A stretch of DNA of 64,000 bases from Corynebacterium phocae (GTDB lineage: Bacteria; Actinomycetota; Actinomycetes; Mycobacteriales; Mycobacteriaceae): NCBI RefSeq assembly GCF_008693075.1, contig NZ_VXKJ01000048.1, forward strand, positions 232,897-296,896. Reading direction: 5' to 3'. Shown piece after piece: positions 8,766-19,600 of this stretch. A program made the position numbers and the translations under genes. Below the pieces are notes generated by a model that did not search any database, was not told the origin of the DNA, and saw only the letters and a list, made by a program, of their open reading frames with translations. Numbering within the stretch: position 1 is the first letter of the stretch; every line of letters starts with the position of its first letter.

Positions 8766-9003
8766 TACTCGAAATCTACTCGAAACGACTATGACAGAGC
8801 AGGTTTCGAGTAGCACACCCCCAAAAAAGTACGACAACCAGGCATTTCCCGCCAACCAGGCAGGGTACTCGAAATCTACTCGAAACGGCTATGGCAGAGT
8901 AAATTTCGAGTAGCGCACCAAAAAACGTGATGACCAGGCAGAATACCCGGAACCTACTCGAAATCTACTCGAAACGACCATGACAGAGTAAGTTTCGAGT
9001 AGC
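8766..9003. repeat. Array of three 49-bp hairpin repeats (TACTCGAAA boxes)
   Basis: Units lie at 8766-8814, 8866-8914 and 8955-9003, spaced 100 and 89 bp. Each has two direct TACTCGAAA boxes and one inverted copy (TTTCGAGTA), nine boxes in all. The second direct box and the inverted box form a stem of 11 bp in units 1 and 3 (for example 8776-8786 with 8803-8813) and 10 bp in unit 2, with a 16-nt loop. The spacers share ACCAGGCA. It lies about 170-400 bp upstream of the 406-aa gene. It could be an operator array, iterons of a mobile element, or repeats in a structured RNA. Confidence 0.85.
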
Positions 9004-9136
9004 CCATGATCAAGTCCCCGTGGACCAGCGCTTGGTTCGGATTTCCGATGGCCAGTTCCTCCTAGTTACCGGTGAGCAACAGGACTTCCCCGATCCCGAA
9101 GAACTGAAAGCCCTAGGCAGAACTTCCCCGCCGTAG
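8993..9136 (+). pseudogene. Short coding relic
   Basis: An open stretch without a start codon reads VAHDQVPVDQRLVRISDGQF and then LLVTGEQQDFPDPEELKAL before a TAG at 9134-9136; its left end runs into the third hairpin repeat. A further coding-like piece (GRVTVKDLSKQTPANPQTVL) follows in 9150-9300. These look like remains of a DNA-binding regulator, but I cannot identify the family. Confidence 0.35.
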
Positions 9137-9534
9137 CGACGCACTTGCAGAGGGCTGGCAGGGTCACCGTCAAAGACCTCAGCAAGCAGACACCGGCTAA
9201 TCCCCAGACCGTCTTGAGTGACACGTTAGGGTTTACAGCTAGCGACAGAAAAGACGTTCCAGGGTTGGTTCGTGTGGGGCTGTTGGAGAAGCCTTCTACT
9301 GGGTCATAGAAGCGCGGTACAAGCGCGCATCACTCGCACTAACGTCCAACTTCCCCCCAGGAGACTTTGACAAAATACTCCCCACCAGCTTAGTAACCTC
9401 CCTGGTCAACCGACGAATGTACACACCCACACAATCACAACCCAAGGCGTGTCGGTTCGATACAAACAAGCGAAAGCCGGCCCAAGTGTAAGGCCCCATC
9501 ACATAACCCACACCACCAACAACCCCCAAACTCC
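9137..9534. other. Gene-free stretch with decayed coding sequence
   Basis: Apart from the winged-helix-like relic to about 9308, I see nothing I can support. A minus-strand frame at 9296-9547 is open, but its composition is not protein-like and its start lies in the IS terminus. Confidence 0.4.
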
Positions 9535-9583
9535 GGAACAATTTCATGTCGCTGACTGGAACGTTTTAAATGTCGCTTGACAA
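9535..9583 (+). repeat. IS21-like terminal repeat, right copy
   Basis: A 49-bp sequence with two tandem GGAAC...CGCT sub-repeats and the tip GTCGCTTGACAA; 42 of 49 positions match 1405-1453 in opposite orientation. It truncates the immA-like gene on its right. The bases just outside the two termini do not form an obvious target-site duplication. Confidence 0.65.
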
Positions 9584-9741
9584 TCCGTCGGCGCACTGAG
9601 AATAACTACCTCAGACGTCGTCGTGTCTTCGATGACCTTGATGAGGTCATGAATGGGCCCGGTACCAAGACCGTTTTTCCGCCGGAAGCTCTCCGCAGCT
9701 GCTTTCCCTTCCAGCTCATTGGAAAAAATCCTTCCACTCAT
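9584..9741 (-). pseudogene. ImmA/IrrE-type metallopeptidase gene, 3'-truncated
   Basis: It starts at 9741, 9 nt after the stop of the xre gene, as usual for xre-immA pairs. About 50 residues resemble an ImmA/IrrE N-terminus (AAAESFRRKNGLGTGPIHDL, IKVIEDTTTSEVVILSAP). Then the frame passes into the IS21-like terminus and stops at 9544. The HExxH zinc-protease motif that defines the family would lie further on and is absent, so the product cannot be an active peptidase. Confidence 0.65.
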
Positions 9742-9752
9742 CTTGATGGTCC

Positions 9753-10076
9753 CTAAAGTCCCATGTCAGTGAGATGAGCTTCGATCTCCAAAAGTTGGAC
9801 CAGCTGGGCCCTCATCTCATCCATCGCGGAACTGTTGGTGGACCTAGCTGCTACTTCAACCCGGTCAGCGATCTGGCTGCCGCTGAGCTGATCAAACGGC
9901 AATCCCAGAGCTTCGGTGATGAGCATTACTTCGCTGATAGTAGGGGTCTTCTGGCCAGAAACAATCTGGCTGATGCTGAACTGAGAAATTCCCGTTTCTG
10001 CGGCCAGATCGCGCTCGGAGCACTGCAGCCGTGTAAGAGCTGCTGCAATTCTGTCGTTGATGGTTTGCGCTGGCAT
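9753..10076 (-). CDS. XRE-family HTH transcriptional regulator
   Basis: The ATG at 10076 is preceded by AGGAGGAAATC, a near-perfect ribosome site; the frame is open further upstream, but this start clearly wins. Residues 8-62 form an XRE/Cro helix-turn-helix (RDLAAETGISQFSISQIVSG with KTPTISEVMLITEALGLPF). The C-terminal 40 residues are helical and may dimerise. In xre-immA pairs the repressor is normally cleaved by the ImmA protease to induce an element or stress response; with immA truncated here the repressor would be uncoupled. Target unknown, probably its own promoter. Confidence 0.85.
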   Translation of the reverse strand: MPAQTINDRIAAALTRLQCSERDLAAETGISQFSISQIVSGQKTPTISEVMLITEALGLPFDQLSGSQIADRVEVAARSTNSSAMDEMRAQLVQLLEIEAHLTDMGL

Positions 10077-10571
10077 GATTTCCTCCTCACTTGAAACAAG
10101 CCCCTTGAAATAAATTCGGAACTGTGATTCAGCTGGTATCTTGAATGAGCTTAGCACTGCAAAGGGGAAAGAGTTAGTCCAAGCGTTCGAAGTCAATATT
10201 CTGAGAAGAACTTCCTGAGGTCTTGAAGCGGTGAGTACTGCCATATCTTTGTCCGTATTCAAGGATAGGACATGACACGCTAGATGCCCGTCCTTAGCAC
10301 CCGGCATAAACCCCAGAACCAACAAAACCGAACACCCGAAGCGATCCCCTTTTAAAAAGATGGAATCCCTTGCGGACTCGCAACGGCCCACGCTGTCCGG
10401 GCCGAAGACTCCGTCACCGCCCCAACACACCGGGAAAACCTGCAGAGCCGGACACCTTTAGCGCAAAGCCTTGGCCAAATTGGCCAAAAGGGGTCGGGAT
10501 CTGCAGTCTCCACCGCCATCTGTCCCTACGGGGTGCCCGCAAACGCCGGTTCCAGGGAGCGGAGCAACTAA
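10077..10571. other. Promoter region of the xre gene; no further gene seen
   Basis: The minus-strand frame continues open to 10430, but the ribosome site at the xre start and the odd composition argue against an N-terminal extension. A TTGGCCAA direct repeat lies near 10471-10490. No RNA gene recognised. Confidence 0.4.
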
Positions 10572-10607
10572 AACCCGCCACAGCCTTGGAAAGGCTGCGG
10601 CGGGGTT
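10572..10607 (-). terminator. Rho-independent terminator of the giant adhesin gene
   Basis: The stem AACCCGCC.CAGCC / GGCTG.GGCGGGTT with a 7-nt loop is followed on the minus strand by a TTTT run. It lies 20 nt after the adhesin stop codon. Confidence 0.75.
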
Positions 10608-10627
10608 AGGTTAGTTGCCGTCGGGGT

Positions 10628-13600
10628 CTAGTCGCGGCGGCGGCGAAGGAACAGGAGGCCCAGGCCGCTGAGGATGAGTGCCAGCGCAAGGCCAGCTACC
10701 AAGCCAACGTTGGCACCGGTGTTTGCCAGTCCACGCCCAGAAATGGATGTCGGTTTCTCAACTGCAGTGTCCGCGGGGCTCTTCACTTCCGAAGTACCCG
10801 GTGACTGCGGTTTATCCCCACTCGGATGCGGCGGGGTGCCGGAAGGAGATTTCCCGCCAGAAACGACGCCCTTAATCCAGTCCAGGAATCCGCCTGAGCC
10901 TGAAGGTGGTGGCGTGTCTTCAGGGATCGGCTTGTTGGTCACGGTGCCGGCGTCAACAACGGTGCCATCGGTAGTAACCTCGACCTCCACGGCAGCGTCT
11001 TTGGACAGCTGGTAGCCCTTCGGAGCCTTGGTTTCAACGATCCGGTAGGTACCGAATTTAAGATTCGGGAAGGTGACCACGCCATCCTTGTCGGACTTTG
11101 CGGCTGCCAGGACCTTACCGGGTTCGACGCCATCAACGCTAAGTGCGGAGACTTCAAACTCTGCACCGGCCAGCGGCCGCTTGGTGTCGGCGGCAATCTT
11201 GTGAACCTCAACGGTACCCCGGATTGGTTTGTTGGCAATCTTTCCTAGCTCAACCACCTGACCGTCAGAGTCGATGGTTACCTCGAATTCTTCGGCGTTG
11301 AGCACGTAGCCCTGCGGTGCCGCCTTTTCACGCACTAAGTACGTGCCAAAGGTACGGTTGAGGAAGGTGACTTCACCATCAGCGTTAGAGCTTTGCGTAT
11401 CCAGCGCAGTGGACTGTCCACCCTCGCCTTGAGCGAAGATTTCAAAGACTGCACCGGCCAACGGCTTACCCGTCTCGGAATCAACCTTCACAGCGTGGAC
11501 GCTTCCACGGGTGTGCTTGTTGTTCACCACTCCTAGGTCAACGGTCACGTTGGCCTCGGTGACTAGGACACCCAGTGGGCGGTCAAGTGGTTCGAATCCC
11601 TCGAGGGGTTTAATCTCCTGTAGCTCATAGGCTCCGTAGCGAACATCTTCGAAAGTGACGCGTCCGTCTTCACCGGTTACGCCCCGGTATGCCGGGGTCG
11701 CGTCAGCCGCGATGGTTCCATCCTCGCCGGCCAGGAACAAACCGAATTCAACGCCGGGTAGAACTGCGCCAGCCTCGGACTGCTTCACTGCAGTCACCGT
11801 AGCGCGGATAGCGTTATTGAGTACTTCGCCTGCGTCGGTGACCGGTGATGTAGCACCAACCACTACGTCCTTGGTCTCTGCCGATAACACGAAGCCCTCC
11901 GGCGCGACAGTCTCTTTCAGCACGTAGGTACCCCAAGGGACATCGGTGAAGGTAGCCTTGCCAGTTTCACCGGTGGTTGCTTTCAAGGTGGCTGCATCAG
12001 CTACGCCCTGCTCCGTCTTGAGGAACAATCCAAACTCGGCCCCGGAAAGAGCACGCTGTCCGTCCTCGGCCTCGCCAGATTTTTTGACCACGGAAACCTC
12101 ACCCAGGATCTTTGTGTTGGTGACCTCACCTGCGGCGACAACCTCGTTCTGGGGGCCTAGCTCAACATCAATAACCGTACCGGACTTGGTATAGCCAACA
12201 GGCGCGGCAATCTCCCGCAGCTGATAAGTTCCCCACTCCACGTCGATGAATGTAGCAAACCCGTCTTCTGCACTCTTTGCCTTAGCAACCGGAACCGTTT
12301 GGCCTGCGGCAAACAGCCCGAACTCTGCACCAGCAAGCGGCGCCCCTTCGGCGTCTACCTTAGACACAGTAACGGTACCTGGGATGCGCGGGTTGGCCAC
12401 CTCTCCCAGGTTAACCCGTTCCTGATCGTTGACTACAGCAGCAGTCAACTGTTTCTCGGTGGCGGTCCAGCCCTGCGGCGCAGCGGATTCGACCACTACG
12501 TACTCCCCATACAAGACATCCGCGAAGGTAAGCGTTCCATCCTCCCCACTGGTCTGGGTATCCAGTGCTGCCTGGGAATCGGCGGTGTCAGCGCCCTTCG
12601 CAAACAGCAAGAACGTGGCACCGCTTAGCGGATCCCCGGTGGTCTTGTCCGTCTTGGTCAACGTGATGGACCCGCGAATGGGGACGTTAATAACCTCACC
12701 CAGATCGTAGGTCTTGTCGTGCTCAGTCACACTGACGGCCAGGTCCTCCCCGTAGGGCAGGTAGCCCTCAAGTGGTGCCAGCTCCCGCACAACGTACTCA
12801 CCGTAAGCAACATCAACGAACTTCACCTTCCCGTCCTCGCCAGAAGTTTGACGGGCAACCGGAGTAGCCAGATCATCCTTCGCGAAGAGCCCAAACTCAA
12901 CACCAGGCAGAACAGAGCCGTTATCAGACTTTTTCTCCAACTGGACAGCGCCCCTGATGCGGGCGTTTTTGATGCTTCCAGCATCGACGTTAAGGGCAGT
13001 CGCGCCAACCGTAACTTGCTTACTCTCGGTACTAAGCAGCCACCCTGTCGGCGCGTTGGTCTCCTTGAGCACGTAGGTGCCCCAAGGCACCACTTCGAAA
13101 CTCACTACGCCGTCATCACCACTAACCGCCGTCACAGACGGAGATTCAGAAGCAACACCGTTTTCATCCACGGCAAACAGCCCAAACTCTGCACCAGCAA
13201 GCGGCGCCCCTTCGGCGTCTACCTTAGACACGGTAACGGTGCCTGGGATGCGCGGGTTGGCCACCTCGCCCAGGTTAACCCGTTCCTGATCGTTGACTAC
13301 AGCAGCAGTCAACTGTTTCTCGGTGGCGGTCCAGCCCTGCGGCGCAGCGGATTCAACCACTACGTACTCCCCATACAGGACATCCGCGAAGGTAAGCGTT
13401 CCATCCTCCCCACTGGTCTGGGTATCCAGTGCTGCCTGTGGGTCGGTGGTGTCAGCGCCCTTCGCAAAGAGCAGGAACGTGGCACCGCTTAGCGGATCCC
13501 CGGTGGTCTTGTCCGTCTTGGTCAACGTAATGGACCCGCGAATGGGGACGTTGATAACCTCACCCAGATCGTAGGTCTTGTCGTGCTCAGTCACACTGAC

Positions 13601-16600
13601 GGCCAGGTCCTCCCCGTAGGGCAGGTAGCCCTCAAGAGGTGCCAGCTCCCGCACAACGTACTCCCCGTAAGCAACATCAACAAACTTCACCTTCCCGTCC
13701 TCGCCAGAAATTTGACGAGCAACCGGAGTAGCCAAATCATCCTTCGCGAAGAGGCCAAACTCAACACCAGGTAGAACAGAGCCGTCGTCAGATTTCTTCT
13801 CCAACTGGACAGCGCCCATGATGCGGGCGTTTTTGATGCTTCCAGCATCGACGTTAAGGGCAGTCGCGCCAACCGTAACTTGCTTGCTCTCGGTACTAAG
13901 CAGCCACCCTGTCGGTGCGTTGGTCTCCTTGAGCACGTAGGTGCCCCAAGGCACCGCTTCGAAGCTGACTGCGCCGTCATCACCACTAACCGCCGTCACA
14001 GACGGAGATTCAGAAGCAACACCGTTTTCATCCACGGCAAACAGCCCGAACTCTGCACCAGCAAGCGGCGTTGCGTCCTCACCGAGCTTGGTGAGGCTAA
14101 CGCTAGCGTCCCGGCGGTCGTTCGTCACTGTACCTAGTTCAATGGTCTCTTCGTCGTTTTCAACGTTGGCCTCAAGAGGTGTCGTCGTTGCGGTGTAGCC
14201 AGCCGGTGCTGCCTTCTCGCGGACGATATACTCGCCGTACACACGGTCAGCGAAGGTGACGGTTCCATCCGCCGCCGATGTCTGCGTGTCGAGTACTACA
14301 TCCGGGTTATCCTTAGCCACCAGTTCAAACTCGGCGCCGGCCAGCGGGGCCTTCGAGGTAGCGTCGGCCTTAGCCAGGGTAATGGATCCACGGATCTGGT
14401 TGTTAGTTACGTCATCGAGCGTAACTTCCTGGCCGTCGGTCGAAATCGTGACCTCAATGTCCTGTCCCAGCGGCACGTAACCTTCCGGAGTCTGGATCTC
14501 ACGGAGCTTATAGGTCCCGTAGAGGACGTCAGTGAAATTGACCTTACCGTCTGCGCCCGAAGTCGCTTCGTAGGCGGCGGCGGTCTGCCCGTCCTTGAAG
14601 AGCCCGAACGTCACGCCTGGCAATGGCTCGCCAGATTCGCCCTTATCGGACTTCTTGGTGAAGGTGACCGAACCCCTGATTTGGGTGTCGGTAATCACTC
14701 CCGCATCAACGACCACCGTGCCGGACTTCTGATCAAAGTTCTGGGCACCGATGGTGACGTCAATGGCCTTTGTTGAGAGGGCGTACCCCTCCGGCGCAGC
14801 GATCTCCCGGACTTGGTAATTTCCCCACTCCACGTCGGTGAAGGTGACGGTGCCATCCTGCGCGTCGGTGGTTTGAGAGTCGGTCTGAACAGTAAACTCC
14901 CCTTGCGCGTCAGGGGCGAAAAGCCCGATTTCCGCGCCGCCTAGAGGCGCGGCCGCTTCGTCTTGCTTGGTCACCGTGATCTGGCCCGGGATCCTCTCAT
15001 TGGTCACCACTTGGGTAGCCGGGGAAAGGTTCTCCGCGCCCACTTTGATAGTCACCACGTCCGTGGAAGGCCGGTAGCCTGCGGGCGCGGCGGTTTCGGT
15101 GAGTTCGTAGGTACCCCACTCCAGGTCCGCGAAAGTAACTAGGCCGTCTTCGCCCGTCTCCGCTGTCCTGGTGGCGGGATCCATGAGCGCACCGCCGCCG
15201 ATGCCAGCAACATGCTTGAGCTCAAAGCTCGCACCCTGCAGGTTCGCGTTGTCGGTGGCGTCAGCCTTCCTGACGGTCACCGTACCGGGCTTGCGGACGT
15301 TGTCCACCTCACCCAGGTTGTAGGTCAATTTATCCGCCGTTTCAGCCGCGCTCGCTAGGGCGCCCGGGCCGACTTCAATCTGGCGGGTGAATCCGGGGGC
15401 ATCGGCAGTAATGTCCGCATACCCGGTGGGGGCCGTTACCTCGGTGACGGTGTACACGCCCGGGGCAACATCGGTGAAGCTCACGGTGCCGTCTTCGCCG
15501 CTTACTGCACTAACAGCGTCTTCTGCGGCCTGGCCCGCTTTGGTCAGGGTGAACGTAGCTCCTTGCAGCCCTGCCTTCGTGGCGGAATCAACCTTCTTCA
15601 GGTTAATGACACTTGGCTTGGGTTGGTTGATGAAAGGCTCGGTTATGTTCACTGCTAGATGGTCAGCGTCTATCACAACCTCCAGTGCAGTCTCCGAGAC
15701 TAGATATCCAGCCGGAGCACTGATTTCCTTGAGGACGTAAGTTCCCCAGTCAACATCCGTGAAAGTGAGGTTGACTGCTTCAGCGGTGCTGGTCGCTTTA
15801 TACGCGGCGGTTTCAGCTACGTCGTTGTTCTCCCCGGTCACGGCGAAGAGTCCGAACTCTGCGCCCTCCAGCAGTTGACCGTTGGCGTCGTGCTTAATCG
15901 CAGTTACGGTACCCAGTTTCTTCCGGTTCTCGACCTGCCAAGGTTTACCTCCAGGTGGGCTAACCAGTGTGGTGGAGCCGTCCTCATTAGTAACTTTCTC
16001 TTGGAACCCGTCTTCGCCCAGGACGAAGGTCCGGGGCTCAGTGGCGGCCTCGTAGCCGTTTGGAACCGTCGATTCAGTCAGGGTGTATTCACCCCACGGG
16101 ACATCGGGGAAGGCCACAATTCCGTCTTCGCCGCTCGTAACACTGACCCGCAACTGGGAGCCGTCTTCGCCAGTTTCTTGGCTAACCAATTCAAATGTTG
16201 CCCCGGCCAGGGCGTTGCCATCTTGATCAACCTTGTTGATTCTGACGTCATCGATTGATAGGGCATCTACAACGGTGGTTTCAATAGGGGAACGGTTTCC
16301 GTCAGCGTCGACTTGAATATCGCTGTTGTCAACAGTGATGTCCCTTGAATCAGCTTTCTTATGGCCTGCTGGAGCCGTAACTTCAGTCAGCGTGTACTGG
16401 CCGTAAGGAATATCGGCAAAAGTCGCCTTCCCTTCTGAGTCAGTGGTGACGGTCCACACCCGTTGAGTGGGTTCTACTACAGCTCCGTCTCCCGGCTTTT
16501 CGCTTTCTAGCCAGTTCTTCCACTCAAGGGTAAATTCAGCTCCTGCTAGTGCACCGCCACCCACAGTAGAGGTTTTGGTCAGGATAATGTTCCGCGTACC

Positions 16601-19600
16601 AGCCAGACCAGCGTTGCGCTCAGCAAAGCGGTTTGCTGGGTTCAGGTCAATGCCACCGGCAACGCCGTTGTTGTCTACGTCGCTGACGGCCGGGCTATCC
16701 GCACCCGGCGTGCGGTCCGCGTGGGTCCAGAAGAAGAACTGGGCTTCATCCTCCGCAGTCTTGGCAAACTCTATACGGCGTTCTCCGCCACGGGGGAAGA
16801 CCACGCGGTCATATGCGCCGGCAGTTCCTTGGACAGGGTTCTCACCGTTTGGGTCAGTTACTACTTCCCCGTCGGCGTTCACCAATTTCCACTCGTGTTC
16901 AGGCAGGAGGTTCTCGCCTTCATCGCGGATGCCGTTGGCGTTGAGGTCGCGGAACACCACGCCAGCAACTCGGTAGCGGACTGGCTCAGAAGTAACTTCG
17001 TTACCTTCTAGGTAGCCAGCGTTATTTTCAGACACTGCAATACCGGCTACTGCGCGGACACCGTCTTCAACGTCTGCCATAGTTTTCCCGTAAAGCACTG
17101 GCTCGTCGTAGGGCATCTTGGCCCTAAGAACCAGGCGGGCTGACTTGCCGGAAGCCAGGATACTTCCAGGCTTAAGGTCCATTTTTACTGCGGTGACTGC
17201 GCTCCAGTCGGTGACGTCGGCAGCGGCCACCCACGTGGCGTCCGTGGTAATAGAGTCAATCCGTGGTGTCTGCTTAGCCGTGGTGAAAAATACCTCGTAC
17301 TGATCACTGATGTCATCACCCGCTTCATCAACTATCCTCACGACCGGAGAGTCCGTACCTTCGACCGGCTGTAGTGGGGTACTAAAACCCGAGTAAGTAT
17401 GAGTAGCACCTTCAGCATCGGTCCACGTTACTGGGGGATTTTCCCCGTCAGGGGTAGCCAGCTTGTAGTCCTCCGTTGTAGGCAGGACGCCGAGGAGAGA
17501 AATATTATTCGAGTCGGTATAGGAATTATTAACCACATTCAGACGGTAATAAAGGTCCTCGTCCAGGTCCTGAGGCGGGGCGTTGAACACCCATCCCTGG
17601 TTATCGTTATGTGAAACTTCAATCCTGGTGACAAGCTGACGTGGCCCGGTGACCAGAACCTGGCGGCGCGCCTCTACGAAATTTTCGGTTGTGTCACCAT
17701 CCCGGTCGAGATCCTTTTCATCTGGGTAGACAGTACCGCCGCGATCTGATTCCGTAGCAGTAATCTGCTTCGAGTTATCCCACACGGTGTAACTCTTAAT
17801 GGTGTTGAGTCCAATCTCCGCGTGGCGGCCAAAGTCCAGGTTCAGCATGGTTGAATAACTGTCACGGTAAGGATGGTTTGACTGAGGTTGCTCAACCACA
17901 ACATCCCCGAAGGAATAGATGATGGCAGTCTGCCCGGTGCCGTTGAAATTCTCCACCACCTCCGGTTCGCCTTCACCCCAGTGCAGAGAGTTATCGTAGA
18001 TCTGTCCCACGGTGTTTGCGTACTCTACTCCGGCGGGAAGTAGGACTATCTGGCGAAGATTCTCAAGAGTCTGCGGCAGGCCACCCCAATCGCCCTTCGG
18101 CTGGGTTTTCACCATAATAGTCTTAACGCGGGAGCATTCAGCGGGGACAAGTTCAACGCCTTCACAATTATTGTAGGACGTTGTTTGGGTTTCAGGCTTA
18201 AATTTTGCATGGACCGCCTTATAGTCCCGACCTTTCACATCCGTGAATTTCGTGGAGAGAATTTCCATGCTGAGTTTTGGATTAATTCCCACTACTCTTA
18301 CAGCATTGTAGGGCTCCTCAGTTTCATGGTTAGACCAGCGCGTCTTGTCACCGTATTCGTTAAAATAGCCCTCTTGACCCTCCGCATAGGGCTGATATAC
18401 CTCGCCCGTCGGACTATCTTGTGTGATAGTGGCCTTCACGCGGTTTTGATAGGTCTTTTGGTTGTCTTCGATTTCCCGGTTTGCCCACAGCTCGGATTCC
18501 GCCGCAGTAGGGAACGCGTGTATATGGAAGGGAAGCTGGACATCGTTAAGAAGAATTGGGGCTTTGTATTTCACCTTGATTGCAGTGAACTTGCGCGCGG
18601 TGTCTTTGATGGCCACGCTTTGACCCACCTTGACGTCCTCCGCTAGGAGCTCCTCCGATCCATCTGCAAGGATGCCGTAAACAAAGTTCCCGGTCCCGTC
18701 AATGGTTTCTATCACTTCTTCTTTAGTCTTGTCGCTAGTGGTGGTAAGCCACTTCAAGCCAAAGTGAATCTCTTGGTAGTACAGTCCTTCTGACAGCCCG
18801 AAATCCGTAAATTCGTGCAGGTAGTCAACCTTTCCACCGGTGGGGTTCTGAAAGTCAGTACCGTTGTTGTTTTGCTTTATCATGATTCGCCAGGCTATTC
18901 CCGGGAGCTGTTTCCGCTTTTCTGGCGTATAGATACCGGGGCTAACGTCTTCGGGATTCACATAGCTACCACCGTTGGAGTAGATAACGCCCTGCCGCCA
19001 GCCGAATGCTAGGGCTTTTCCGTCGTAGACGTAGTCATGAGTCTTGTAACGGGCGGCGTCATAAGCTTCATAGCTGGGGACTGTTGGGTACTTGTACATG
19101 GAGACCTGACGGTCACCGCGGAAATCCTTAATGCGCGGATTGAACCGTAGGGTTTCCTCATCGTTGCCCGCGTATTTACGCTCGTCGCCCTCTGCATAAT
19201 TAACATAGGTATTAAGCTGCACGGGATAGTGCTTGAGGGTTGTTCCATCATCTTCGTAGACGGGGAGATTGGGGTAGGTGAGGTTAAGTTCAAGTCCGTA
19301 GTTACTCCTTTTACAGTTGAAATCTCTTTCATTTCTTGCCCAGTTCATGGTGCGGGTAAGAACCTTGTGCGCATCCGTCTTCCAGGTCCAGTATTTTGCA
19401 GTCCGGGAAAGGAGCTCCGCGCCCTCCGGCGGCGTTATCTCATACGTCACCGACTCTGGGGTGTAAATACCCAGGCCAGCTGGCGGGGCTACCCCATCAG
19501 CAGTGGTAGGGTTGGCGCACATGTAGTAGGTGAAGAAGAGCTCAGTCCCTTGCTTAGTTTCTAACGGAGTCTCATTAGTAGCCTGGGCCACATCCCACTG

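Noticed and set aside
8766..9003. CRISPR array
   Set aside because: Only three units of 49 bp with unequal 51-bp and 40-bp spacers that share sequence, and no cas genes nearby.
9296..9547. Minus-strand frame starting in the IS21-like end
   Set aside because: Its start codon lies in the terminal repeat and its sequence has no recognisable pattern.
1405..9583. Simple single IS21 insertion with target-site duplication
   Set aside because: Bases outside the two ends do not match and the disrupted genes differ (IS256 transposase on the left, immA on the right), so it is not one clean insertion into one target.
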